DNA from: Coriobacteriia bacterium
GTDB lineage: Bacteria > Actinomycetota > Coriobacteriia > Coriobacteriales > UBA8131
Assembly: GCA_009779015.1 (NCBI GenBank)
Contig: WRFC01000009.1
Location: 1-14,385, forward strand
Direction of reading: 5' to 3'
DNA: 14,385 nucleotides
Shown: positions 5,951-13,751 of the stretch, one piece after another
How positions within the stretch are numbered: position 1 is the first letter of the stretch
How the letters are laid out: each line of letters starts with the position of its first letter
The notes under the pieces: model-generated
What the model was told of the DNA's origin: nothing
The model's database searches: none
The model's input: the letters and a program-made list of their open reading frames with translations, nothing else
Made by a program: the position numbers and the translations under genes

Positions 5951-7213
5951 ATGACAGTTTCAGGGCTTGTTCAGTTCGACGATTGGGTAGACCTCTACGC
6001 CTCACGCGTCGAAACCATGCGTACCAGTGCCGTACGCGATCTCTTTGCGGCCGCCTCTCGGTCGGACATCATCTCGCTATCCGGAGGAATGCCAGACATC
6101 CGCTGCCTGCCTCTCGAAGAGGTCGGGCAGGTAGCCGCCGCCGCCATTGTCCAAGAAGGCGTGGCCGGCCTGCAATATGGCGACACCCAGGGGCGTGTGC
6201 AAACCAAAGAACTGGTTTGCGAGCTCATGAAAGACTGGGATATCGACGTTACTCCTGATGACCTGACGATCACCACAGGCGCCCAACAGGCCCTTGACCT
6301 CTTGGGCAAGACCTTCATCAACTCAGGCGACATCATCATCACCGAGGCCCCCACCTATCTGGGCGCGCTGCAGGCCTTCTCGGCCTACCAGCCCGATGTC
6401 CATGTCATTCCGATGGATGACGACGGCATGCGCATGGACCTTTTAGAAGAAGAGCTGAAGCGCATCGGCAAGCGCACCGCCAAATTCATCTACACGATCC
6501 CGACCTTCCATAACCCGGCCGGTGTGACCATGAGCCTCGAGCGGCGCATCCGCCTGGTCGAGCTGGCCAAAGAATATGACACGATGATCATCGAGGACGA
6601 CCCTTACGGCCGTCTGCGCTTTGACGGTGAGCCGTTGCCGACGCTCAGGTCGATGGACGACCGGGTCGTCTATCTGGGCACCATCTCTAAGGTCTTTGCA
6701 CCGGGGCTGCGCACCGGGTGGGTCATTGCACCCTTGCCCATCAGGCAGAAGATCAACATGGTCAAGCAAGGCTCGGACCTTTGTGGCTCAGCCCTCAACC
6801 AGGTCATCTGCGAGCATTATTTTGCCAGTATGCCCTGGCGCGAGATCCTCGACGGCGTCTGCGTCAAGTACCGCGAGCGCCGCGACGCCATGCTTTCGGC
6901 CTTAGAGGAGTTCTTTCCCGCCGAGGCCAGCTGGACGCGCCCACAGGGCGGGTTCTTCGTCTGGGTCACCCTGCCTGAGTACCTCGACACTCCGCAGATG
7001 CTCTCGGCAGCGCTCGAAAAAGGCGTGACCTTTGTTCCGGGCGACGGCTGCTACCCCGGTGGCAGCGGCATGGGCAAGAACTGCATGCGCATCGCCTTCT
7101 GCTACGAAGAGCCAGAGATGCTGCGCGAGGCCATCCGCCGCTTGGCCACGGTCATCGACGAGCGCCTGGCACTCTACCGGGCATTTATCCAAGCAGGGGC
7201 TTTAAAGGCCTAA
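5951..7213 (+). CDS. PLP-dependent class I/II aminotransferase (2-aminoadipate/aromatic aminotransferase-like)
   Basis: The 420-residue protein is a complete fold-type I aminotransferase of the LysN/ARO8-like group, which is also the group of MocR regulator C-terminal domains. Visible landmarks are SLSGGMPD (43-50), LQYGDTQG (74-81), TTGAQQALDLLGK (108-120), EAPTYLGAL (132-140), TIPTFHNPAGVTM (182-194), IIEDDPYGRLRF (213-224), the Schiff-base motif GTISKVFAPGLRTGW with Lys247, PQGGFFVW (331-338) and MRIAFCY with Arg380, the expected carboxylate-binding Arg. There is no N-terminal DNA-binding domain, so it is an enzyme rather than a MocR regulator. It would transfer amino groups between an amino acid (lysine-derived, branched-chain or aromatic; not decidable here) and a 2-oxo acid in the cytosol. 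It has its own promoter and is followed after 72 bp by the Ddl-like gene, probably in one transcript. Confidence 0.92.
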   Translation: MTVSGLVQFDDWVDLYASRVETMRTSAVRDLFAAASRSDIISLSGGMPDIRCLPLEEVGQVAAAAIVQEGVAGLQYGDTQGRVQTKELVCELMKDWDIDVTPDDLTITTGAQQALDLLGKTFINSGDIIITEAPTYLGALQAFSAYQPDVHVIPMDDDGMRMDLLEEELKRIGKRTAKFIYTIPTFHNPAGVTMSLERRIRLVELAKEYDTMIIEDDPYGRLRFDGEPLPTLRSMDDRVVYLGTISKVFAPGLRTGWVIAPLPIRQKINMVKQGSDLCGSALNQVICEHYFASMPWREILDGVCVKYRERRDAMLSALEEFFPAEASWTRPQGGFFVWVTLPEYLDTPQMLSAALEKGVTFVPGDGCYPGGSGMGKNCMRIAFCYEEPEMLREAIRRLATVIDERLALYRAFIQAGALKA

Positions 7214-7271
7214 TTGCAAATGCCGCCGCGCGCTGGCAGAGGCCGGCCGACGCAGGCGTATCCCGAGCAAA

Positions 7272-7277
7272 GGGAGG
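7272..7277 (+). promoter_or_regulatory. Ribosome binding site fixing the Ddl-like start
   Basis: GGGAGG ends eight bases before the ATG at 7286. The same frame is open back to 7214, but the intervening residues (Pro/Arg/Gly-rich) match nothing in the Ddl family, so 7286 is taken as the start. Confidence 0.8.
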
Positions 7278-7285
7278 AAACTCGG

Positions 7286-8293
7286 ATGTCCTATAAAGTT
7301 GCGGTTCTGATGGGCGGGATCTCGTTTGAGCGCGATTTCTCATTAGCCAGCGGCCGCCATGTCTTGAACACGCTTGAAGCTGCCGGACACACAGTCCTGC
7401 CCCTCGATACGGCCAGCAGCCTGGTCGGCACCCTGCGGAGCCAAAAACCCGATGTCGCCTACATCGCCTTGCACGGCGGGCACGGCGAAGACGGCACCAT
7501 CCAGGCCCTGCTCGAGTACCTGGGCATTCCTTATGTTGGCTCGCGCTCAGGCGTCTGTCGTTCGGCTTGGGATAAGAGCATGCTGCCGACGGTGGTCTGC
7601 GGCTATCGCCGAGCCTTGGGCAGCAAGAGCACGGCAACCTGGCCGCGCGCCATCAGCCTCTCGGCCTATGCGATCCGGGACCTTGGTGCGGCCGGCGCGC
7701 TCGACTTGGTCGTCCAACGTTTTCCCAAAGGTTATCCGCTGGCGGTCTTGCCGGCGTCCGGAGGCTCCGCCATGGGGGTCAGCAAGGTCAGCTCGGCCGA
7801 CGGCCTGGCAGCGGCTATCCTCGAGGCGCTCTCTTTCGACGACGAAGTGATGATCGAGGAGTGGGTAGACGGTGTTGAGCTGGCTGTCTGCATCCTCGGC
7901 CAGGGCGAAGGGGCGCGTGCCTTGCCGCCCATCGAAGTCGTCGCCAAAGGCAGCTTTTTTGATACCGAAGCGCGCATCCATGCCGATCTGGCCGAGTACC
8001 GGGTGCCCGTGCGCGCCCAGTCTTTGAGCGACGACAGCGAACAGGCTGCGCAGGCGCTGGAGTGCGCTATCGATGCGGCCCTTGAGGTGCATCGCGCCTT
8101 TGGCTGCCGCGACCTCTCGCGCGTCGATCTGATCTGGGACAAAAAGGCCGAGGCGGCCAAGGTCTTAGAGATCAACGTCTCGCCCGGAATGGCCGAGAAG
8201 TCGCTTTTTCCTCTGGCCAGCGAGGCTGCCGGTATCGGCTTTTCGACCATGCTGAACGACCTTTTAGACGCCGCAGTCGCGCGTCAGAATTGA
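7286..8293 (+). CDS. D-alanine--D-alanine ligase-like ATP-grasp protein, with altered active-site residues
   Basis: The 335-residue protein aligns over its whole length with D-Ala-D-Ala ligase, the cytosolic enzyme that joins two D-alanines for the peptidoglycan stem. Retained features, with E. coli DdlB equivalents: GGISFERDFSLASG (Glu15), ALHGGHGEDGTIQ (61-73), the WDK Lys97, IEEWVDGVE (Glu191 and Glu198), RVDLIWD (Asp281), and EINVSPGM with metal ligands Glu295 and Asn297, then SLFPLA. Differences: in PLAVLPASGGSAMGVSKV the ATP-contacting Lys (DdlB Lys144) is Leu155, and the second Ser of GSS is Ala162. In the omega loop (FFDTEARIHADLAEY) the Lys-Tyr pair (DdlB 215-216) is Arg230-Ile231. 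It could be a divergent Ddl, a ligase for another D-amino acid or hydroxy acid, or a paralogue with reduced activity. The residues around 100-150 also align poorly. It lies 72 bp after an aminotransferase and 23 bp before a small membrane protein gene. Confidence 0.85.
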   Translation: MSYKVAVLMGGISFERDFSLASGRHVLNTLEAAGHTVLPLDTASSLVGTLRSQKPDVAYIALHGGHGEDGTIQALLEYLGIPYVGSRSGVCRSAWDKSMLPTVVCGYRRALGSKSTATWPRAISLSAYAIRDLGAAGALDLVVQRFPKGYPLAVLPASGGSAMGVSKVSSADGLAAAILEALSFDDEVMIEEWVDGVELAVCILGQGEGARALPPIEVVAKGSFFDTEARIHADLAEYRVPVRAQSLSDDSEQAAQALECAIDAALEVHRAFGCRDLSRVDLIWDKKAEAAKVLEINVSPGMAEKSLFPLASEAAGIGFSTMLNDLLDAAVARQN

Positions 8294-8316
8294 ACCCGAA
8301 AGCCTAAGTATGGCCA

Positions 8317-8952
8317 ATGGCTAAGAAGGTATCAAAGACCAGGGCACGTAAAAGAAACGAGCGGCGGGCGGTACGCAAATCTGAGACTACCTTGAGCGGG
8401 ATGCCGGGTGGGGCAAACAACAGTGCCTTCGACGCCGACCCGCTAGGACGGCTTTCTAAGCTGGCACCTTCTGATCAAGGGTTCATCGGCAGTGTGACGA
8501 TGTGGTGCTATGTGGCCACGACCGTCATCTTTCTGCTCTTGATTGCCAACGGGGTGTTCGGCCGCTTTTTTGGGTACACCGGCGATCTGGCCTTTCCGAC
8601 CTCGGTGGCTGACTTTGCCCTGCCTTCAGGCTCGCTGACGCTCGTGGGGCTCTATATCATCGTGCCCATTGTCTCGGCGGTCTGCGGTCTTTTAGTCGGC
8701 CTCGAAGACAGGCTTCAGCCCCGCAAATGGGACTACCTGTTTTTGACATTTGTCTTGAATGTCATCTACTGGGTGGCCACCGACGAAGCAATCTTCTCGA
8801 GCGCCTCAGACGGCAGCCAAGCGCTGCTTTCATCCCTCTTTCTTTTACTCGTGATCTGCCTGGTCTTTGCGGTCCTGCCAGCTGTCGCAACCATCGTGAT
8901 CTCGAGCATCATCGCAAACACTCTGAAGAGCTCAAATCGCCGTCGCCGCTAA
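8317..8952 (+). CDS. Small multi-pass membrane protein, unrecognised
   Basis: A 211-residue protein with a strongly basic N-terminus (Lys/Arg-rich for the first 21 residues), a polar stretch to about 55, four hydrophobic segments (about 60-80, 107-128, 139-154 and 169-200) and an Arg-rich end (NRRRR). This pattern predicts an inner-membrane protein with both ends in the cytoplasm. It starts 23 bp after the Ddl-like gene, has only a weak ribosome site, and ends 34 bp before a strong terminator, so it is the last gene of the aminotransferase-ddl unit and may be translated by coupling. No family motif is recognised; a role with the ligase is only suggested by position. Confidence 0.8.
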   Translation: MAKKVSKTRARKRNERRAVRKSETTLSGMPGGANNSAFDADPLGRLSKLAPSDQGFIGSVTMWCYVATTVIFLLLIANGVFGRFFGYTGDLAFPTSVADFALPSGSLTLVGLYIIVPIVSAVCGLLVGLEDRLQPRKWDYLFLTFVLNVIYWVATDEAIFSSASDGSQALLSSLFLLLVICLVFAVLPAVATIVISSIIANTLKSSNRRRR

Positions 8953-8985
8953 ACAGGCGCTGCCGCTAAAACACACGTCATCCGC

Positions 8986-9023
8986 AAAAACAAACGCCCG
9001 CTGTAAAGCGGACGTTTGTTTTA
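8986..9023. terminator. Bidirectional rho-independent terminator between convergent units
   Basis: ACAAACG (8990-8996) pairs with CGTTTGT (9013-9019); after one C-A mismatch CCGCT (8998-9002) pairs with AGCGG (9007-9011) around a GTAA loop. A run of five A precedes the stem and TTTT follows it within TTGTTTTAT, so the hairpin has a U tail on both strands. It serves the plus-strand membrane gene and the minus-strand ABC operon. Confidence 0.9.
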
Positions 9024-9060
9024 TAGTACGTTGTGCCTGCCGTGCGCCGTGCCGTCGCCG

Positions 9061-11037
9061 TTAAGCGACCTCGTCTTCGCCCACATCAAACTGCGAGTTA
9101 TAGAGGGTGGCGTAGTAGCCGCCTTGCTTGAGCAGCTGCTCATGCGAGCCTTGCTCGACGATGTCGCCTTCATCGATGACCAGGATGTGGTCGGCATTCT
9201 TGATCGTCGAGAGCCGATGGGCGATGATAAAGCTCGTGCGCCCGACCATCAGGTTGTCCATGGCCTTTTGTATCAAGAGTTCGGTGCGCGTGTCAATCGA
9301 CGACGTAGCCTCGTCCAAGATCAAGATCTGGGGGTCGTGCAGGACCGCGCGGGCAATCGTCAGCAGCTGCTTTTGGCCTTGCGAGATATTGCTTGTCTCT
9401 TCGTCTAAGACCATCTGGTAGCTGTCCGGCAAGGTGCGGATGAAGTGGTCGGCCTGGGCGACCTGGGCCGCATGGCGCACCTCTTCGTCTGTTGCATCGA
9501 GCTTGCCATAGCGGATATTGTCGGCGATTGTGCCATTGAAAAGCCAGGTGTCTTGCAGCACCATGCCAAAGATCGAGCGCAGGTCGTTGCGCTTGAAGTT
9601 GCGGATATCGTGCCCATCGACCGTGATCGCGCCCGAATCGACGTCATAGAAGCGCATCATCAGCTTGACCAACGTGGTCTTGCCAGCGCCCGTCTTACCG
9701 ACAATGGCGATCTTCTGGCCCGGCTCAACGCAAGTGCTAAAGTCATGGATGATCGGCTTTTCGGGGTCATAGCCAAAGTGCACATGCTCAAAGCACATGC
9801 CGCCGCTGACTTCATCTAGGCCGACTGCTTCGTCGTCTGAGACCTCGGGCACCAGCTCTTCTTCATCGAGGAAGTTAAAGATCCGCTCGGCGCCGGCCAA
9901 GGTCTGCTGCATGACGTTAGAGATCTGCGAGAGCGAGATGATCGGCTGTTGGAAGTTACGCGTGTACTGGATAAAAGCCTGGATATCGCCGACCGTGATG
10001 CGGCCGTTGATGGCCAGATAGGCGCCCACGATGCAGACGGCCACATAGCCGAGGTTGCCGATGATGTTCATGATCGGCATCATCAGGCCGGATAAGAAGT
10101 TTGCCCTCCAGGCCGAGTTGTAGAGGCTCGAGTTGCTCTCGTTGAACTGCTCAGAGGCCCGCTCTTCGGCGTTGAAGGCCTTGACGATCGTGTGCGCCCC
10201 GTAATTCTCCTCAACCAGGCCGTTTACTTCTCCCAAGAATTTTTGTTGGTTGATAAAGTGCTTTTGCGAGTGCGAGACGATGAAGATGACCACGCCGATC
10301 GAGATGGGCAGCGTGACGATGGCGATCAGGGTCATGACCCAGCTGATCGTGAGCATCATGACGAGGATACCGATGAGCGTGGCTGCCGAGGTAATGACCT
10401 GTGTGACGCTTTGCGAGAGGTTCTGTTGGATGGCGTCGACATCATTGGTGATATGGCTCATAACGTCACCGGTGGCCACCTTGTCATAGTAGGCCAGGGG
10501 CAGGCGGCTGATTTTTTCGTCGATGTTCTTGCGCAGGCTAAATGAGATGTTGTTGGCCACGCTGGCCATGATAAAGCCCTGGACGAACTGAAAGACCGCA
10601 CTGATGGCATAGAGGCCGAGCAAGAAGAGCAGGGTATTGGCGATAGAGTTGAAGTCCGGCCCTGACCCGGTGCCCGAGATCTGGGCGACGATACCGGTAA
10701 ACAAGGTGGTCGTGGCCGTGCCCAAGATCTTGGGGCCGACGATCGAGAAGACCGTAGAGAGGACGGCAAAGATCATTACGATGACGATGGCGATCTTGTA
10801 GTTTCCGAGGTAATGCAGAAGCTTTTTTAAGGTGCCCTTGAAGTCTTTGGGCTTTTCGACAGGTGCGCCCATCCGGTGGCCGCCGCCGCCAAAGCCGCCC
10901 CGTCGCGGCCGACGGTTGGCTGCGGCGAAAGGCTTGGGGCCTGAGCCCGCTGGCCGACGTGAGCTTGACGGGCTGGTCTCAGAACCTGTCGACTCGGGCT
11001 CGGACTGCGTGTCTGGTTGCGGAGTGGTCTCAGCCAT
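9061..11037 (-). CDS. ABC exporter half-transporter with canonical Walker B/switch, subunit 2 of heterodimer
   Basis: The 658-residue protein is a type IV (MsbA/LmrA-like) ABC half-transporter. A Ser/Pro/Gly/Arg-rich N-terminal tail of about 66 residues precedes TM1 (about 81-100); six membrane helices extend to about 380; the ATPase domain fills about 415-645. The ATPase has Walker A GKTGAGKT (447-454), Q-loop Gln495, signature SQGQ (552-555, not SGGQ), Walker B LILDE with catalytic Glu576, and switch His607 in AHRLS. Thus it supplies the active Walker B Glu and His, but a degenerate signature. It is translated from an ATG overlapping the stop of the upstream partner by one base (TAATG), with GAGGAG just before, so the two are coupled and made in equal amounts. 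The family exports drugs, lipids or peptides; the substrate is not known. Confidence 0.93.
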   Translation of the reverse strand: MAETTPQPDTQSEPESTGSETSPSSSRRPAGSGPKPFAAANRRPRRGGFGGGGHRMGAPVEKPKDFKGTLKKLLHYLGNYKIAIVIVMIFAVLSTVFSIVGPKILGTATTTLFTGIVAQISGTGSGPDFNSIANTLLFLLGLYAISAVFQFVQGFIMASVANNISFSLRKNIDEKISRLPLAYYDKVATGDVMSHITNDVDAIQQNLSQSVTQVITSAATLIGILVMMLTISWVMTLIAIVTLPISIGVVIFIVSHSQKHFINQQKFLGEVNGLVEENYGAHTIVKAFNAEERASEQFNESNSSLYNSAWRANFLSGLMMPIMNIIGNLGYVAVCIVGAYLAINGRITVGDIQAFIQYTRNFQQPIISLSQISNVMQQTLAGAERIFNFLDEEELVPEVSDDEAVGLDEVSGGMCFEHVHFGYDPEKPIIHDFSTCVEPGQKIAIVGKTGAGKTTLVKLMMRFYDVDSGAITVDGHDIRNFKRNDLRSIFGMVLQDTWLFNGTIADNIRYGKLDATDEEVRHAAQVAQADHFIRTLPDSYQMVLDEETSNISQGQKQLLTIARAVLHDPQILILDEATSSIDTRTELLIQKAMDNLMVGRTSFIIAHRLSTIKNADHILVIDEGDIVEQGSHEQLLKQGGYYATLYNSQFDVGEDEVA

Positions 11038-13520
11038 TACTCCTCACCCCCTAAATCCAGCTCGGTCAACTGGGATGAAGCGATCTCTTGATAGGTCGGA
11101 CAGCTCTTGATTAGCTCGGCATGGGTGCCTTGGCCGACCACACACCCATCTTCGATGACGTAGATGCGATCGGCGTCCATGATGGTACCCACGCGCTGGG
11201 CGACTATCAAGATGGTGGCTCCTTCGGTATAGCCGGGCAGGGCTTTTCTGAGGGCGGCGTCGGTCTTGAAGTCGAGCGCCGAAAAACTGTCGTCAAAGAG
11301 GTAGATATCGGGCTTGATGGCCAAGGCCCGGGCAATGGCCAAGCGCTGCCGTTGCCCGCCCGAGACATTCGTGCCACCCTGCGAGATCTCGGTGTCCAAG
11401 CCGTCCTCTTGTTCGCTGATGAACTCTTTGGCCTGCGAGACCGCCGCGATGCGCTCGAGGTCCTCGGGCGGCAGGTACTCGTCTGGCACGCCATAGGCCA
11501 TGTTGGTCTCGATCGTGCCGGTCATCAGCTGGCTTTGCTGGGGCACATAGCCGATGCTCCGGCGCAGCTCAGACTGCGCGAGCTCGCGAACGTCAACGCC
11601 CGAGACCTCGACCGAGCCCGACGTGACGTCATAAAAGCGGGGTATGAGGTTCAAGATCGACGACTTGCCTGATCCCGTGGGGCCGATAAAGGCGACGGTC
11701 TGCCCTGGTTGGATGTCAAGATTGATACGCCACAAGGCCTCGGTCTCGGCGCCTTCAAATTGGAAGCTGACATCGTTGAAGCGGATATGGCCTCTTTGCG
11801 CAGCATCGATATGCTTGGGCTCGACCGGGTCGACGATCGTCGGCACGGTGTCTAAGACCTCAGAGATACGCCCGGCACTGACTTGCGCACGCGGGATAAA
11901 GACGAACATCATGGCGATGAACATAAAGCTCATCAGGACCTGCATGACGTATTGCATAAAGGCCATCATATCGCCGACCTGCATCGTCGAGGCCGCGACC
12001 TGATGGGCGCCGACCCAGATGATGAGGATGGTCAGGCCGTTCATCAAAAGCATGATAATCGGCATCATAAAGACCATGGCGCGGTTGACAAAGAGGTTTG
12101 TGCGCATCAGGTTGGTATTCGCGACCGCAAAGCGCTCTTGCTCTTGTTGATCGCGGGAGAAGGCCCTGATGACCATCATGCCGGTCAGGGTCTCGCGCGC
12201 CACCAGGTTCAGGCGGTCGATCAATTTTTGCAGGAGCCTGAACTTGGGCAAAACGGTGACCATCAGGATTATCGAAATACAGATCATCACGACGACCGCC
12301 AGTGCGATGATCCAGCTCATCGAGACCGATTTGCTGAGCGCCATAATAACAGCGCCGACACCCATGATCGGCGCATAGCAGATCATCCTGATGCCGAGGC
12401 TTAAGAACATCTGCATGACAGTCACATCGTTGGTCGTACGCGTGATCAGCGAGGCGGTAGAAAAGCGGTTGAGCTCGGTGTGCGAGAAGCTCGAGACCTT
12501 GCTGAAGATCGACGATCTAAGGTTACGGGCGACCCCGGCCCCGACGCGGGTTGAGATAAAGCCGACGCAGACCGTCGCAATACCCGAGATCACGGTGACC
12601 AACAGCATCAACAGCCCGATGCGCACGATGTAGGCGATCTCGATAGAAGACATATTAGTGCCCAGCTCTTGGTAAAAGGCAGCGGTCAACATCGTGGCGC
12701 TCTGCGTGCGCATGGCCGGGTCGATCGTGGCAGCCTGGTCGCGGGCGTCGCTGAACCAATTGCTAGGCAACAAGGCCAGCACGGGCTGGAGCTGGTAGAT
12801 CTTACTGAGGTCGAGGCTTTGGATGTCGGTGCTGGTGCTGTCGCTAGAGCCAGAGTCTGAGCTGCCCAGGCCGCTGATGTCGAGGTTTGGCATGTCGGTC
12901 GAATCTGTGCCGGGCAGCTGGCCGCCATTGGCGGCTAGCTGTTGCTGGTAGATCTGCTCGGCCATATAGTCTAAATCTACGCCAGGCGGCAGTGGCTGCC
13001 CGCTGTCCCGCAGCTGCTGCACGATGGCGGCGACCGCCTGGGTATGGATCTGGTCCTCGATCACCCCTTGCAGCGATCCGTCGTCTGAGGCGCTCTGGAG
13101 GTGCCTAAAAAAGTTCAGCATCGTCCAGGTGGTGGTGCCAAAGATATCGTCAAGCTGAGCGCGCGTAGCGGCGTCGACATCTGAGTTCATGACATAGATG
13201 GTCATGTTGGCTGATTCGGGGTAGGTATCTGAATAAGGCTTGCCTTTACTGTCCGTGTCCGAGCCGGTGACCTGCGTATAGCTATCCTCTACCACCTGCT
13301 TTTGGGCGTCGCTCATAAAGCTCGTGGTAAAGGTGTACGCATCGGACGAGAAGGCCGTTGGGGCGGCCTCTTCGATGCCGCCTTGCTGAATACCCACATT
13401 GACGATGTCGCTCATCAGGTTGGGCAGGTTGAGGTCACAGATGGCCTGGATAAAGAGTAGAACAATCGCCAACAAAACGGCACCTGCAAAGGGCTTGAGA
13501 AAGCGCTTTAATTTAAGCAC
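11037..13520 (-). CDS. ABC exporter half-transporter with degenerate Walker B/switch and large extracytoplasmic insert, subunit 1
   Basis: The 827-residue protein starts MLKLKRFLKPF, followed by TM1 (about 11-28). Residues about 45-290 are an unusual polar insert, rich in Asp/Ser/Gln and without hydrophobic segments, before TM2 (about 297-319). By topology the insert is outside the membrane. The other membrane helices and the ATPase (about 580-815) follow. The ATPase has Walker A GPTGSGKS (613-620), Q-loop VPQQ (659-662), canonical signature VSGGQ (719-723), Walker B LFDD with Asp744 where catalytic Glu is usual, and Gln775 instead of the switch His (AQRVG). The change pattern is complementary to the partner protein. 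Such an insert between TM1 and TM2 is known in BmrCD-type heterodimers of firmicutes. The GTG at 13520 is chosen because GGGAG lies six bases upstream and the TM1 region follows at once; the frame stays open to a TTG at 13604 without homology. Confidence 0.92.
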   Translation of the reverse strand: MLKLKRFLKPFAGAVLLAIVLLFIQAICDLNLPNLMSDIVNVGIQQGGIEEAAPTAFSSDAYTFTTSFMSDAQKQVVEDSYTQVTGSDTDSKGKPYSDTYPESANMTIYVMNSDVDAATRAQLDDIFGTTTWTMLNFFRHLQSASDDGSLQGVIEDQIHTQAVAAIVQQLRDSGQPLPPGVDLDYMAEQIYQQQLAANGGQLPGTDSTDMPNLDISGLGSSDSGSSDSTSTDIQSLDLSKIYQLQPVLALLPSNWFSDARDQAATIDPAMRTQSATMLTAAFYQELGTNMSSIEIAYIVRIGLLMLLVTVISGIATVCVGFISTRVGAGVARNLRSSIFSKVSSFSHTELNRFSTASLITRTTNDVTVMQMFLSLGIRMICYAPIMGVGAVIMALSKSVSMSWIIALAVVVMICISIILMVTVLPKFRLLQKLIDRLNLVARETLTGMMVIRAFSRDQQEQERFAVANTNLMRTNLFVNRAMVFMMPIIMLLMNGLTILIIWVGAHQVAASTMQVGDMMAFMQYVMQVLMSFMFIAMMFVFIPRAQVSAGRISEVLDTVPTIVDPVEPKHIDAAQRGHIRFNDVSFQFEGAETEALWRINLDIQPGQTVAFIGPTGSGKSSILNLIPRFYDVTSGSVEVSGVDVRELAQSELRRSIGYVPQQSQLMTGTIETNMAYGVPDEYLPPEDLERIAAVSQAKEFISEQEDGLDTEISQGGTNVSGGQRQRLAIARALAIKPDIYLFDDSFSALDFKTDAALRKALPGYTEGATILIVAQRVGTIMDADRIYVIEDGCVVGQGTHAELIKSCPTYQEIASSQLTELDLGGEE

Positions 13521-13640
13521 GTAAAACTCCCTGCATCCACTTGGTTGTCTGTTTGCCGCAAAAACCGAGCCGAAAACCCTGAAAACCCCTGAAAAAACCC
13601 TCAAAGGGACCGAACACCCTTAGCCCTTGTCATTCTACAC
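13521..13640 (-). promoter_or_regulatory. Leader of the ABC exporter operon with possible short leader peptide and alternative hairpins
   Basis: Reading the minus strand, an ATG at 13633 opens a 10-codon frame (MTRAKGVRSL) ending with TGA at 13603-13601. The stop lies inside CCCT-TTG-AGGG (13608-13598), a short hairpin followed at once by six T (13597-13592). The same CCCTT can instead pair with AAGGG at 13621-13617. This arrangement resembles an attenuator with alternative pairing, but the stem is only four base pairs and the ribosome site for the small frame is poor. Further down, CAGGGGTTTT/CAGGGTTTT units repeat imperfectly three times (13600-13571). A TAGAAT at 13637-13632 could be a -10 box, which would exclude translation of the small frame. 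Confidence 0.3.
13527..13531 (-). promoter_or_regulatory. Ribosome binding site fixing the ABC operon start
   Basis: On the minus strand GGGAG is followed by six bases and then GTG (13520-13518), which makes this rare start codon the best choice. Confidence 0.7.
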
Positions 13641-13702
13641 TTCAGGTCGCCTATAGCAGTGGGCAAGCAGACACAAGCTCATGAATAAAATATAACCTGA
13701 CG

Positions 13703-13708
13703 TATAAT
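13703..13708 (+). promoter_or_regulatory. Candidate -10 box for the DegT-family gene
   Basis: A perfect TATAAT lies 44 bp before the ATG at 13752. No good -35 box is found 16-18 bp upstream (CATGAA at 13680-13685). On the opposite strand the same site reads TATTAT with TTGAGA (13734-13729) 19 bp away, so divergent promoters may overlap here. Confidence 0.5.
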
Positions 13709-13751
13709 ACTACTTTGAACTGTAAGCGTCTCAACAATTGCGAGGAAGTTG

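Noticed and set aside
13518..13536. Seven-codon minus-strand frame (ATG at 13536) overlapping the GTG start of the ABC operon
   Set aside because: No ribosome site of its own; expected by chance.
13521..13604. N-terminal extension of the large ABC subunit from a TTG at 13604
   Set aside because: The 28 extra residues have no family similarity, the region is repeat-rich leader, and the GTG at 13520 has a proper ribosome site.
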